A DNA stretch of 64,000 bases, taken from NCBI GenBank assembly GCA_003952965.2, contig CM025854.1, positions 18,128,706 through 18,192,705 on the forward strand, in the 5' to 3' direction. Below are positions 35,659 through 48,082 of this stretch, in pieces. How positions within the stretch are numbered: position 1 is the stretch's first letter; each line of letters opens with the position of its first letter. A program made the translations under genes and the position numbers. The notes beneath the pieces are model-generated. The model did no database searches. It was given only the letters and a program-made list of their open reading frames with translations, and had not been told where the DNA came from. The stretch is from Morella rubra (lineage: Eukaryota > Streptophyta > Magnoliopsida > Fagales > Myricaceae).

Positions 35659-37729
35659 CTACTCTAGTGATTCAAAAGGCTTAAAGTCTATACTACGTAT
35701 GGTTAATTATTTACTCTCCTCCATTATTGGAGCATCCTCCACAAACATCTCATCAGTGTTATTTGCAAAGATTTAATTACAAGTGTACCCGGACTTATGA
35801 GTACATAGAAAAGAACATTTAAAAGCAAAAGCTTAGCATCGGGTTGGGTTTATTAAGGAGCTCGAGAGCCCTTCTTAATTGCCGGGTGGCAAGCCTACCC
35901 ATTCACTCTCTGTGGGGTGGGTGAGGGAAATCAAAACTCTCCTGAACTCGTCCATTTCTTGTTAGTGGATTATGGCCGGGAAAGGGGAACAGGATGATTA
36001 TATATCCACTCACGAAGGAGTGGAAGGACGGCGGGGGTTCCCCTCCATAGAAAGTTGCGGCGACCTCTGGAAGGGAGGAGTTTATTTTAGTAATATTTCT
36101 AAATACATTTGTCGGTCGGGATTGCACTTAATTATCAGATAAAATCGATTTGATGACAAAGAAAAGTACAGAGATCACTGACACCACAAATAATTTTTAT
36201 TGCACAATTCAATGAATTAGTGAAAAAAAGAAAAGATTTGAATAAATATTATAATGAAAAAATAATTAGATGAGAAAAGAGATTAGCCAAAATTTTGAAC
36301 AATATAAATAGCAACTCTTTTCCCGTTTTATTTAATAAACTAATTTCTTTCTTTTTAGCTAGCAACGAATTCATGAATCTAACCAAGTATGGTTGGTATA
36401 TTACTTGATTAGGCAAAACAAAATATAATAAAAAAAATATATTTTTCACCACGAATTATCACATGTTTTGTACTCTGCACCATTATAAATTACCACAATT
36501 AAGAGATTTCATCCACAAACTACCAATCTCTACAATATTGTACTCTTGACTATTTTTTCCGTCAATTTGAACGAAAATTGAGTTTTTTTTTTTAATACGA
36601 AATGTCGATTATGTACTCTTAAAAATTTCAAATAGCATATTATATCTAAGAGTATAATCGTCATTTCATTTTTTAAAAAGTCAATTAAATAGACAAGGGT
36701 GTAATGTGTTAGAGTTGATAATTTATAGGTGTAATGTTCAAACGTGATAGTTCAGGTGCAAAATACAAAACTTAAGTTAATTCGTAAATGAAAAATATAT
36801 TTTTTTCCAAAAATAATTTTGGACACTTAAATCATGTAACATGTAAGTAGTAAGTTATAAATTAAACTTTGAACCCCGGTTTATGATTTAAGAATATGAT
36901 ACTCACTTGTCAATCAAACCGACGTATACTGAGAGCTTGATAAACGAACTTCACAGTAAGAAGAGTGGAAGCAAATTAGAAAACCTTCGTTCCCATAATA
37001 AAATGATTTAATATATATATATAATGGGGAGTCAACTATTCCGTTAGAGCATTTGATATATTATTACTGTTCTATTCCAATGCACAGCTCATATATCCAT
37101 TATGTCCTCGTACTGTTCAAAGCAAAGGGGAACTTACTTTTTGGACAAAGAAGATAATTAACCTACTTATGGAGGTTGTCTATCCTCAATGATCATATTC
37201 AGCATAGGCCGGGTGGGTTCCAATATTGACTCAAATTCGGACACGTCTAGGAACTACTGACTGCAACACGATCGGGAGGGTTGCTGTTCTAACATATCGG
37301 AGATGACCCAATATGTCTAATCTGTTCCGGATGGCCATATGAATGATTAGATAACCCGATTAGCTTTCTCTCGTCCTACATATAAAGGCTAATATTATTG
37401 CTTAAGTCTAGGGGAACCTATATATGCAAGTAGGGTTGCGAGAGCATAGCATGGATTTGAAAGATGCGACATCATGAGTTAAAATTAGCAAAACCTGCTT
37501 AATCGCAAACAAAACCCTAGCTAGTAGGAGCATTTGTTGAAGAAACAAGCTTCTAGGAAAAATAATTTAAAACACCTAGACATACAAGAACTGATTAGTG
37601 CAGATGATTCCCGGCCCTAACAATGTAACTACTGCATGCCAATTCCAGGTAAACACTGTCGTGTAAATTAGGAAACCTACTTAGGAACTATACGACTGAC
37701 TGAATATCATTCAGGTATGAAAAGGCAAG
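35659..37729. repeat. 2.1-kb tandem duplication, copy 1
   Basis: This copy runs from 'ctactctagtgattcaaaag' to 'tcaggtatgaaaaggcaag' and is repeated directly 46 bp downstream. From about 35850 to the end the two copies are nearly identical, with single-base and homopolymer-length differences. The first 170 bases are more diverged. Content: AT-rich non-coding DNA, a GC-richer patch at 35850-36120, and a MITE-like inverted repeat. No gene is recognised. Confidence 0.9.
36431..36806. mobile_element. MITE-like inverted-repeat element in duplication copy 1
   Basis: The left arm starting 'aaaaaaatatatttttca' and containing 'acgaatta' and 'ttttgtactctgcacc' matches the reverse complement of the right arm ('ggtgcaaaatacaaaac' through 'aatatatttttt') over about 50 bases. 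The interior also carries imperfect inverted repeats around 'tgtcgattatgtactc'. The type is unassigned because the A/T ends hide any TSD. Confidence 0.65.
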
Positions 37730-37775
37730 AATTTAATCGATCGAATGTATCTATGTCTTTGTGAAACCGGATGGC

Positions 37776-39832
37776 CTACTCTAGTGATTCAAAAGGCTAT
37801 ATAAGTCGCGTTATGGTTAATTATTTACTCTCATCTCCATTAATTGGAGCATTCCTCCACAAACATCTCATAGTATATTTGCAAGATTTTAATTACAAGT
37901 GTACCCGGCTTATGAGTATAGAAAAGAACAAAGCAAAAGCTTACATCGGGTTGGGTTTATTAAGGAGCTCGAGAGCCCTTCTTAATTGCCGGGTGGCAAG
38001 CCTACCCATTCACTCTCTGTGGGGTGGGTGAGGGAAATCAAAACTCTCCTGAACTCGTCCATTTCTTGTTAGTGGATTATGGCCGGGAAAGCGGAAACAG
38101 GATGATTATATATCCACTCACGAAGGAGTGGAAGGACGGCGGGGGTTCCCCTCCATAGAAAGTTGCGGCGACCTCTGGAAGGGAGGAGTTTATTTTAGTA
38201 ATATTTCTAAATACATTTGTCGGTCGGGATTGCACTTAATTATCAGATAAAATCGATTTGATGACAAAGAAAAGTACAGAGATCACTGACACCACAAATA
38301 ATTTTTATTGCACAATTCAATGAATTAGTGAAAAAAAGAAAAGATTTGAATAAATATTATAATAAAAAATAATTAGATGAGAAAAGAGATTAGCCAAAAT
38401 TTTGAACAATATAAATAGCAACTCTTTTCCCGTTTTATTTAATAAACTAATTTCTTTCTTTTTAGCTAGCAACGAATTCATGAATCTAACCAAGTATGGT
38501 TGGTATATTACTTGATTAGGCAAAACAAAATATAATAAAAAAATATATTTTTCACTCACGAATTATCACATGTTTTGTACTCTGCACCATTATAAATTAC
38601 CACAATTAAGAGATTTCATCCACAAACTACCAATCTCTACAATATTGTACTCTTGACTATTTTTTCCGTCAATTTGAACGAAAATTGAGTTTTTTTTTTA
38701 ATACGAAATGTCGATTATGTACTCTTAAAAATTTCAAATAGCATATTATATCTAAGAGTATAATCGTCATTTCATTTTTTAAAAATCAATTAAATAGACA
38801 AGGGTGTAATGTGTTAGAGTTGATAATTTATAGGTGTAATGTTCAAACGTGATAGTTCAGGTGCAAAATACAAAACTTAAGTTAATTCGTAAATGAAAAA
38901 TATATTTTTTTCCAAAAATAATTTTGGACACTTAAATCATGTAACATGTAAGTAGTAAGTTATAAATTAAACTTTGAACCCCGGTTTATGATTTAAGAAT
39001 ATGATACTCACTTGTCAATCAAACCGACGTATACTGAGAGCTTGATAAACGAACTTCACAGTAAGAAGAGTGGAAGCAAATTAGAAAACCTTCGTTCCCA
39101 TAATAAAATGATTTAATATATATATATAATGGGAGTCAACTATTCCGTTAGAGCATTTGATATATTATTACTGTTCTTTCCAATGCACAGCTCATATATC
39201 CATTATGTCCTCGTACTGTTCAAAGCAAAGGGGAACTTACTTTTTGGACAAAGAAGATAATTAACCTACTTATGGAGGTTGTCTATCCTCAATGATCATA
39301 TTCAGCATAGGCCGGGTGGGTTCCAATATTGACTCAAATTCGGACACGTCTAGGAACTACTGACTGCAACACGATCGGGAGGGTTGCTGTTCTAACATAT
39401 CGGAGATGACCCAATATGTCTAATCTGTTCCGGATGGCCATATGAATGATTAGATAACCCGATTAGCTTTCTCTCGTCCTACATATAAAGGCTAATATTA
39501 TTGCTTAAGTCTAGGGGAACCTATATATGCAAGTAGGGTTGCGAGAGCATAGCATGGATTTGAAAGATGCGACATCATGAGTTAAAATTAGCAAAACCTG
39601 CTTAATCGCAAACAAAACCCTAGCTAGTAGGAGCATTTGTTGAAGAAACAAGCTTCTAGGAAAAATAATTTAAAACACCTAGACATACAAGAACTGATTA
39701 GTGCAGATGATTCCCGGCCCTAACAATGTAACTACTGCATGCCAATTCCAGGTAAACACTGTCGTGTAAATTAGGAAACCTACTTAGGAACTATACGACT
39801 GACTGAATATCATTCAGGTATGAAAAGGCAAG
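37776..39832. repeat. 2.1-kb tandem duplication, copy 2
   Basis: The second copy lies at an offset of about 2.10-2.12 kb in the same orientation. It lacks LTR hallmarks: no interior domain lies between the copies and there are no TG...CA ends, so it is a tandem duplication or an unmerged assembly overlap, not an LTR retrotransposon. Confidence 0.9.
38536..38911. mobile_element. Same MITE-like element in duplication copy 2
   Basis: It corresponds base for base to the element at 36431-36806 apart from a few short indels, so it was copied with the duplication and not inserted separately. Confidence 0.65.
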
Positions 39833-42804
39833 TTAGATGTTATGTTGTTTTCCATTCGATCGAATGTGCACATCTATGTAAGGCTTTCGTTAATTACTTC
39901 CAACTTAATCTGCAAACAAGTTGTTTGTTTTCTAGGGGATTGAGAGGTGTCAAACTTAATTACGCTATGGTGGAACATAGTGACCATATATATATATATA
40001 TATAAGGTTAAAATTCTGCAACTTGAAAGACAATATATATTCGAACCTAGCGTTGGCCTCTTTTCAAGCACACGTATGCGGCATATCCTATTTGATCAGC
40101 AAGTAACAATATATACTATATAAAGAAAGTAACGATCTCAAATTTCTTCATTTAATCGTACGTACGTAATATCCACCAGATTCTAAATTCAGTGGTTCAA
40201 AATTTTACTCCACGATGATTCTTGCCAGCGATTACGATTGAAGGGAAATTATAAATCATCTTGTCCAGAAGCCATGTTCACTTCCACACATAGCAATATA
40301 TGCACGGAACGGATTTCTTTGCTGCGTCTGGTCTGTCATATATAAGTGGGGAAAGAATATATGAACCAAATGCGAGGATTGGAAGTGATTATTTTATATG
40401 CGTTTTTTTTTGGGTGATTCCTTTGCAATCCAGCTAATTATAACTTTGATATATATTCCTTTCCCACCCCATGATGCTGCACAAAAATACATATCTAGGA
40501 TTGAGCGATTGTGAAGTAAGAAAGACATGCAGGCCATATTCTTGGTCGCCATGTTATTAATTCTGGGCCACATGCCTATGTATCCTCAAACCGCATCATC
40601 CATCCATGTCTAGCATCCCTGCAATATGCATGCGATCATGTATGTATCCTCTTAATTTCTGACCTCTGTCATGGGAAACCTACAACCTATCTGTAGGGGC
40701 TTGCTACGACTTTTTTGCCCTTAAATAGCGACGACTTCTTTAAGTTAGAAACCAAAGGAACGGCCTCTTTCGCAAGTTGCCAAACATGTCCTATAATTTA
40801 TTGTGCTCAAATCAGAGCCATAGTTTAGCCGCTTTTACTTTTATGTTTTAATTTTATTAATATTTGGTCAGGGATGGACTTCAAGACAAATGTTTTAGTA
40901 CAGTACTATATATAAATCATGTTTTGGTCAGGTTGCGGCCAGTTTATCTTACAATATCTTGTTTATTTGGATGCCCATACCCACACGTACTTCAAACCTA
41001 TTCATGCATATTGCTTGCAATTAATTATTCCAGACAACGTCCACTCAAAAAACAATAATTCATCGATCGTGCTCATACGAGTTAAAATAATTAAAAATAT
41101 AGGACCTTAGCCACAAAATGCTAGCAAGACATGACAGACAGAGCTAGCTTAGCTCAATTTGTTGACATTTTGGGTCAGAAACAGTATGGTCTTGGGGTTT
41201 GCCGCTACGTGCTTATAGCTAACAGAAGAAATTAATTAAAGAGAGACATCTAACCGACACAGAACTAATTGTCTTGTCTTTGAGGCGTTGATATCGTGCG
41301 TGATTAATTGGTTCCCAACTAAACAAAGTTGTCCAGGTCCACTCCCAATTTGACTTACAGCACCAAATCTACAGGCTACAGCACATGGGAGCATGGGTTT
41401 CTTAGAGGTGGAAGCAGCAGCCTACGCAGGATGGGTTTAGTTTTGATACTTTCTACTTTTAAAATATTGTTATGAAAGCATGACATAAGAAGTGATCCAT
41501 ATTGAAATGAAATTACATTAATGACACCAAAAAGAAAAAAGGATTTAATTGCACTAAATGAAGCAATAATATCATGCAATCCCTTAACTAATTATTCCCT
41601 TAATATGAAGGTCGATGGGAAGTTATATCAAGATGGTCTAATCACTCTTTTAGCTAGCCTAGTTGGTGCCATGTTGTGTTGTGTCTATCTAAAAGTGGCT
41701 TTAGTCTTGCCTACTGAATTGAGCTTCTTTAACTTACACTACAATATTTCTTCCATTATTTGTGTCTATTCCGTGCTTCGTACAAGTAAAGCTCACCTAT
41801 TTTGTTGAAAAGAAAAAGTAATTCCACTTATTTTTCCCCAGAAAGAAGATATACACGTAATAGCTAGGTGTTGTTTAGTGGCCAGGAAAGGATGAATAAC
41901 TTCCAATTGGGTATCATTTTCTGTTAATCATGTCGTTTCTTCATTTGATCTTGGAGATGGAATTCATGGACGTACGACTCTTTTTTGTTCTTCCTTTGTG
42001 CACAACCAATCAAGTAGTTGATTAATCATCGCTAATTATGATTCACGTCTTTAATTTTTATCTTTTTACATAATTTTTGTAAATTTGATCAGCCATATTT
42101 AATAGTAGGATCATGATTCTTAATGGGTGCAAAGCAGGATGATAAGCCACTCATTAAGTGACCAAGGGCTGGCCTAGAAAAACAAAAAATAATTTCAGGG
42201 TACTATTGTTCGGGCCCATGCATATACAGAAACAACAATGATATTAACAAAAGGGAACAGGGTCGAAAGAGGTAGAAGATGGAGGGAGGAATTTACAAAA
42301 ATGGCCTTAACGTACGTACGTACCAATTACCATCCCTCTCTTTGAAGTTTGAACATGGTTGCCGAGGCAGTGGGGACCCATGCATCAGCCATCATGGGGA
42401 CATATACATGTCTTTGGCCTCTTTCACGCCATGGAGCAGCTATTGCAGCGTCTGCAATCTGCATGATAAAAGTATACGATGCTTTGCTTTCCGTGTGCTT
42501 TTTTACAAATTTTCTTTGCCCTGAAACCAAAATCCGGTAGACCCACTCTCCCCTTCAAGCGCTTTCCTCACACCCTCTTCCTCTCCGTGCAATCCACCCA
42601 CTGCAAAATGTCTATTTGATTAGCTGATCTGATCTGATTTGATCTTTGTGGATTTGTTTCTTTCTGTCTTTTCCTTGGAACGAAGTATAATTTAAAAGCC
42701 ACCTAGCTATGGACTTTGGTTCTCCCTTTCAAAAGACATACTTTGCAATTTGTGAAAGTTGTGGACCTCTCTCTCTTATATGCAATTAGGACCAATTGTA
42801 TAAT

Positions 42805-42908
42805 ATCCCACCTCGGGAGAGTCAAAATGCATAAAGTATTAAAAAAAAATTAAAACAATCACTGAAAACACAACTTTTTTTGGTACATTTTGAGGGGCCT
42901 GCGGGACA
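42805..42908. mobile_element. Short MITE-like inverted repeat (~104 bp)
   Basis: The left end 'tcccacctcgggagagtcaa' and the reverse complement of the right end, 'tcccgcaggcccctcaaaatg', share TCCC-C and TCAAAATG blocks. The interior is A-rich. The superfamily is not assigned. Confidence 0.45.
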
Positions 42909-43825
42909 TGTAATAAAAAGAGGTAGCAATTCTTACATTCCAACCAATTTACCATTTTGTTTAGCTTGCTTAATTAACAAGTTTCTCTAAGCATGTTGTC
43001 AATTATGTCAATCCCTAAAGTTTTAGATTTTCCAAAGTTTTTCCCACAAATTATTTGTTTTAGTACATTAATCCCAATCTGGATTTTATCAATTTAATTA
43101 TTGCATTTTTATTAAATAAAATTTCTTGCTTTATGCCAATTACTATTGAAAAATATGAAAAGCTCACGAATCGCTAGATTAATTATTGTAGGCGCGCGTG
43201 TAGATCACGCACCGAAAGAAGGGGTGTGAGAACCCAATTTGTCATAAAGGAAAGTAAGCAAAGAACAAAATCACTATTTTTAACTCACATAGGGTACTCA
43301 AGTCAAAGAAAGATTTCTTGGCAACCGGCCAAGCAAGAAAAGGCCACCCAAACCTTATTCCACCACCTCCTCCGTCTTTCTATTTGGTGCTATTGGCTTT
43401 TCCTTTCGAGATTCTTTAGTATTTGATTATTTACAAGATGGCCCTTTGTTGTATGGCGCATTAGTGTTTAACAAGATGACTGTATTGTCCTCGTTTAATG
43501 CAGCCTTAATTCTTAGGTTATTAGGCTTAATCTGATTAGCGATCTTTAATTAATAACACCGGAGAATCAAAATGCGTGAGATAATATTGACACATAATGT
43601 TAATTAAGAATGAAACTCATAATAACGGTTCTTAATTAGCTAGAGATTGTCCTAACTACGATATTGCAACATTGACTCCGGTGAACTTGCAGGCAAACCG
43701 GATTTCTCTTGAAACACAAATAATAACTACGATGTACTGCAACATTGACTAAAAGCATATTACGGTACGTAGCTATAGACATACATTTCAATTGTATGCA
43801 ATTATATTCTTCAACAACAATGGTT

Positions 43826-44202
43826 AAGGGCTGTGCAAAATGCTCCCAACTCGACTTTAACCCAATATAGTCTGGTTGGTTGGAGTCAGAGTTTAAAAAA
43901 ATTTCAACTTAAGTCAGAATCAGATTTGGAGTCCATAGAGTTGACTCCGACTTACCTTTAAAAAATTATATTTGTCTCCTTTAAATGACACAGTGTTTAT
44001 CCTAAAGACCAAAAAAAAAACGCTTAAATCTGTTAAGAAAAAAATTATTATTTGGGTTGGTGATCCAACAAAAACTATGGACTACGTATGCCCGGACGGA
44101 CCGACTCCAAAACTTATCGAAGTTGAGTTGATTTGCCACTTAATCGAAGTCGGAGTCAGATATTGTCTTTTTTTACTTCGACTAAGTCGATGAACACTCC
44201 TA
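43826..44202. mobile_element. hAT-type MITE (377 bp)
   Basis: The ends 'aagggctgtgca' and (reverse complement of the right end) 'taggagtgttca' match the AGGGSTGTKCA pattern of plant hAT MITEs. Flanks 'caatggtt' (43818-43825) and 'caatgatt' (44203-44210) form an 8-bp duplication with one mismatch. The interior is rich in 'gagtcgg' and 'gactcc' repeats. Confidence 0.7.
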
Positions 44203-44474
44203 CAATGATTTCCACATATTACAAACTACCAAACTAACGGTTGAAAGAATAAAGAAACCAAACAATTGCAGCGTATAATCAATAATATATAGGTCTAACA
44301 TGCAGTAATTGATTCGTGTGTATTACAAGAACAAAATTTCTCAGAAAGCAGGGCATTTTGGTCATGATAAACAACCATAAAAAAGAATCCTGTTTCTTAT
44401 AATATATAACGGTAACCCTGACATGGTCTTTGTAGTAAATTTACCCACCCATTCCATCACCTTTCAGGCTTTCA

Positions 44475-44480
44475 TATATA
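44475..44480 (+). promoter_or_regulatory. Putative TATA box of the TDIF gene
   Basis: TATATA lies about 230 bp upstream of the chosen ATG and is followed by a long CT-rich leader (44550-44620). This is a plausible core promoter but unproven. Confidence 0.4.
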
Positions 44481-44705
44481 CTTTCATGCTAAGTTGGTTC
44501 TTGGTTCTCAGACAAATGTGTATCGAATTTCAAAACCTCCTTTCCATTCACTTTTGCTGAAGCTTCTGCTCCTCTCTCTTTCTCTTTCCTTCTGTCTCCC
44601 TCTCTTTTCGCTTTGTCAGTTTGCTTCTCTTCTTAGCCTTGGTGCTGGTTCATGGATTTTGAACCCTTGTGGGATCTTGGGGGGTGGTTAATTTTTCCAA
44701 ATTGC

Positions 44706-45020
44706 ATGGCAGTGCCTAAAACATCATCATCAATCTCCGAAATCCACACTAAATCACACCCTTTTATCCTCTTCCTCGCCATTCTCTTCATTTTCCTTCT
44801 GCTTATTAATTTATCCAACACAATGAACCCGTCCATGGCCTCTTCAGTGCCCGTCAAAAGGCTTCTCTTGGATCCTTCAGCATCCGCTGCATCTACTACT
44901 ACAAGCTTGCACCCGAAGCAAATCGGAAAGAGGCATACTTCCCCCACAAGTTCCACTAAAAGGGAGTTTGGAGCTGATGCTCACGAAGTTCCCAGCGGCC
45001 CAAACCCCATATCAAACTAG
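44706..45020 (+). CDS. CLE41/CLE44: CLE peptide precursor encoding TDIF (CLE41/CLE44 type)
   Basis: A single-exon gene of 104 aa. The last 12 codons (44982-45017) encode HEVPSGPNPISN, identical to TDIF, the peptide of Arabidopsis CLE41 and CLE44, and TAG follows at once. Upstream are a hydrophobic signal region (about residues 19-37), a variable Ser/Thr-rich segment with VKRLLLDPS, and the conserved pre-peptide KREFGADA. TDIF is secreted from phloem, has hydroxyproline at peptide positions 4 and 7, and is perceived by the receptor kinase PXY/TDR, promoting cambial division and blocking xylem differentiation. That role is inferred from the exact peptide. An in-frame ATG at 44652 would add 18 residues ahead of the signal region; 44706 fits the family better. 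The promoter contains a nearby hAT MITE. Confidence 0.96.
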   Translation: MAVPKTSSSISEIHTKSHPFILFLAILFIFLLLINLSNTMNPSMASSVPVKRLLLDPSASAASTTTSLHPKQIGKRHTSPTSSTKREFGADAHEVPSGPNPISN

Positions 45021-47367
45021 GAAGCATGAAGAATCGTAATCCAGTTCCGTGAAAAGATGCTAGAGTATGTAACGGCAAATTTGCACTTACTGTCATCTTT
45101 ATGGTTCCTGTTTGAGACCACATTTAATACTGCTTGTCCTCAGTGAGAGGTTGGTTTCCTTTGTTGTCATCCTCATAAATATTATTACCAATATTGCCTT
45201 TCTCATCTTTTTCCCCCCTTCTTGGCCTTCCTTTTCGCTAGAAATGTATAGCAAGAGATACTCTATTTTGTTATATGTATGTTTCCATCTGTTTGTTTCA
45301 TATATTGATGAGGTTGGTATAGCTGGTTTTGGTAAATAAGCTAACCCTGACACGCATCGACATAGTACAATTGTTTCTTCTGATCGCAGTAGTATTTTGG
45401 GATCTGTTAGGCCTTCTATATATGTTTTTTTTCTCTCAATGGAAATTCAATAGAGACGGAGTCTCAAAAATTGCATGTGATTTGTCTGATCAAATGTTCC
45501 CCATAGTAGGTTGATATATGGGCAGTCCTTGCACTGTAGATCTAGAGAATTTAGTGAGTTTGGTAGTCATTGCACTGCAAATTTAGAGAATCCAGTTACC
45601 AAGATTTACCCTTTTTGTGTTAGTGAGTTTCTTCGAGATTTTCGTACTTCCAAATTAAGAAGAAGATGATAGAATACGCTCTTGATTTGAAAAGGAAAAG
45701 CCTGTTTAAAGACTCCAGAAAGGAAGAGAAGGTAGACCATCTGGCATGGGAGATCAGTTGCATGGGTTTTCATGTCATTCCAATTGGGTTCAGACTTCAG
45801 AGCTCAGGCTGTGAAAAGATGCAGATAAGAACGGGATCTGAGGCACAGCGTCAGCAGAAGTGGTTACTTCTGCGACGTTCAGTGAGAGGACAATTTTTGT
45901 TTTTCCTTAGAAATAATTTCATCGCCCTTTGGACTTTTCTTTTGTCTTGTCAAACACATCACCCAAGAAAGCTGATACCAACCCAAAAGCCATGAGGCAC
46001 CCCTATGATTTGATAATAATACCAGTATCATTTCCTCTGCTTGAATAATCCGCTTCCAATCATATTCTATATAATGTTTGCTTTTACAAAAAAAGAAGCT
46101 ATTCCACCAAAGTGCACAGTAGACGATTTTGACTTGGGTCAGTTCAGGCCGTGTCATCTACAGTATTGAGATGGCAAGAGCATCACAAATTTACAGCCAT
46201 AAAGCCCGGAAGGGAGCACAGAGGAATGGGGAAATTACTGTTTGTTAATGTCTGCGTGGAAATTACTGTTTGTTCATGTTTGCGTAGGATCCTATCCAAT
46301 GTCTAGGGAGATGTTCCGATTCTTTTAATCAAAGCCCTCTCTTTCAAATAAAAGGTTAGGATATAACCACCTCATCCATTTAAAATTGTGTTAGCAAAAA
46401 AAAAAAAACTCTCATTTCTGATAGACAACACTAATGTCACCTCCCTTTCCAGTCTCGCACGACAAAAATTGGTAGACTTCGGAATTTCAATAAGCACTGG
46501 TCATTTAAGTTCAAAAACTAGCTCTACACAGAAATTAAAACCTTCATTCTACATTCACATCTTTAATTTGCACATAGCTTTTAACCAATATTTTTTTCGC
46601 ATGCACAATACAATTCTACGATGCAAACAATTAAACTAAGAATCGATACACAAATCAGGTCAAGAAAGCGGCAAAAATTTCTGCTAAGCAAAGCATCAGA
46701 TACTTGCCATACATGACCTAAAGATCACATGAAAATCAAAATCAAGCAAAATGGCAATAATGTCCTCGATGGCTTGTAGAATTGATAACAATACTCTCAT
46801 CGGATATGAACATATGCAAAATGTGTCAAGGGCATTACTATCATTTTAGTCTAATTTAACAAAAAAATTAGATGGAGGGTTCAAAATGTCTAACATTGGT
46901 ACTGAAGGATGCAACGTATCAAATTGTTTGTTTTAAGATGCATATAGTTGATGGGTGAAAAATGCATTTATCTCTAAAAACTAAAACATAAATTCCTGAA
47001 TAGGTTATCATGGTTTAGGGGTTTTAAATCTTCTTTTCGTTAAACTCCTTATTAGAAAGCACAAAATTCATGTTATGCTATTCATTTAAAAAATAAAATA
47101 ATACAAATCTCAAATCAATATATTTATGCGGCCTCTTTTATCCAGTTACAGTTTTCTGCCATGCAAAAAAAAAAAAAAAAAAGGGAAAAGAATATTCCTG
47201 CGTTCGTGTGTAATAATGACAATGGGAATGAAATTACTGCGCAAAATTCAAAAAGAATATATAAGAACCTGCCTAGATATTGTACTAATGATTTTCTGTT
47301 TTTTTTTCTTCATTTCCGTGGGGAAGAATTATATAAATATGAAATGAGAATGCTTGGTTTTAGCATA
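45021..47367. other. Intergenic region between the TDIF gene and the first CACTA element
   Basis: The first few hundred bases are presumably 3' UTR. ORFs at 45666-45995 and 46388-46639 lack recognised domains. The stretch at about 46800-46980, with 'gggtgaaaaatgcattta', resembles one end of the MITE family at 36431-36806. No gene is supported. Confidence 0.45.
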
Positions 47368-47379
47368 CACTACAAAAAA

Positions 47380-47670
47380 ACAGGTCTATAGCAGCGGTCT
47401 TTTTAGCGGCGGTCGCTAAAAACGCCGCTATAGACCCCTATCCGGCGTTTTACTTTAAACGCGACTAAAAACACCCCTATAGCGGCGGTTGTAGCAGCGG
47501 TCTCTGACCGCCGCTATATACCTCCTGTAGCGGCGGTTTTGTCAAAACCGCGCTATAAGGCCAATCTCTAGCGACGGTTTTGACCGCCGCTAGAGATTGT
47601 ATACCTACAGCGGCGGTCATATCTTGTACCTTAGCAGCGGTTTTGAAAAAAACGCTGCTATAGGTATAGT
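47380..47670. repeat. Left subterminal GCGGCGGTC array of CACTA 1
   Basis: Repeated direct and inverted copies of 'agcggcggt' separated by short A/T and 'ctatag' spacers. Adjacent inverted copies could form small hairpins. Confidence 0.85.
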
Positions 47671-47974
47671 TGGAAAAAAATTAAAAAAAATCCATTATAT
47701 GTTATTTAATGTTAATAATTATTTTTATAGACTATTTTATTCCTTTTAATACATAATTTTATTTTGTCACGTGTTTAAAAAAAATTTTAGGAGACCTACT
47801 TAATAAAATATGGAATTAAAAGGAGTTTTATGAAAATTGAAGTTGTTATATGGAATTAGAAATAATGTTATGAAAGTTATATCTATGATTGTTATGGTAA
47901 TTGTATTTTTATTGACTAAATCTAAGTAGTTTAGACATATTATCATATGCTTATAATGAGCATATTGATGCAGG

Positions 47975-48082
47975 ATGCAGGGGGAGCCGAGTCGGACGAC
48001 GCTGAGCTTGTCAGATTACACATTGATGGCGCTGAATTACCTTGAGCGGGTAGATCAGCGCAAGGATGGCAAGAAATCGTAA
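47975..48082 (+). CDS. Short ORF in CACTA 1 (35 aa), uncertain
   Basis: An ATG-started frame runs through SLSDYTLMALNYLERVDQRK to TAA. The segment is locally GC-richer than its AT-rich surroundings, so it may be a captured exon or a transposase remnant. The family is not recognised. Confidence 0.25.
   Translation: MQGEPSRTTLSLSDYTLMALNYLERVDQRKDGKKS

Larger units (their letters stand above)
39833..44460. other. Intergenic region upstream of the TDIF gene
   Basis: A 4.6-kb stretch with no supported gene. It has many TATATA and CATGCA-type motifs. The block at 42330-42500 is open on both strands but has no recognised domain. A short MITE-like repeat lies at 42805-42908 and a hAT MITE at 43826-44202. 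The proximal part presumably holds the promoter of the CLE gene. Confidence 0.5.

Noticed and set aside
35659-39832. LTR retrotransposon with long LTRs
   Set aside because: The two direct repeats are separated by only 46 bp, lack TG...CA ends and have no internal gag-pol, so a tandem duplication or assembly overlap fits better.
42327-42540. Overlapping ORFs on both strands as a small gene or miRNA precursor upstream of TDIF
   Set aside because: No known protein family or mature miRNA sequence was recognised and no long hairpin was seen.
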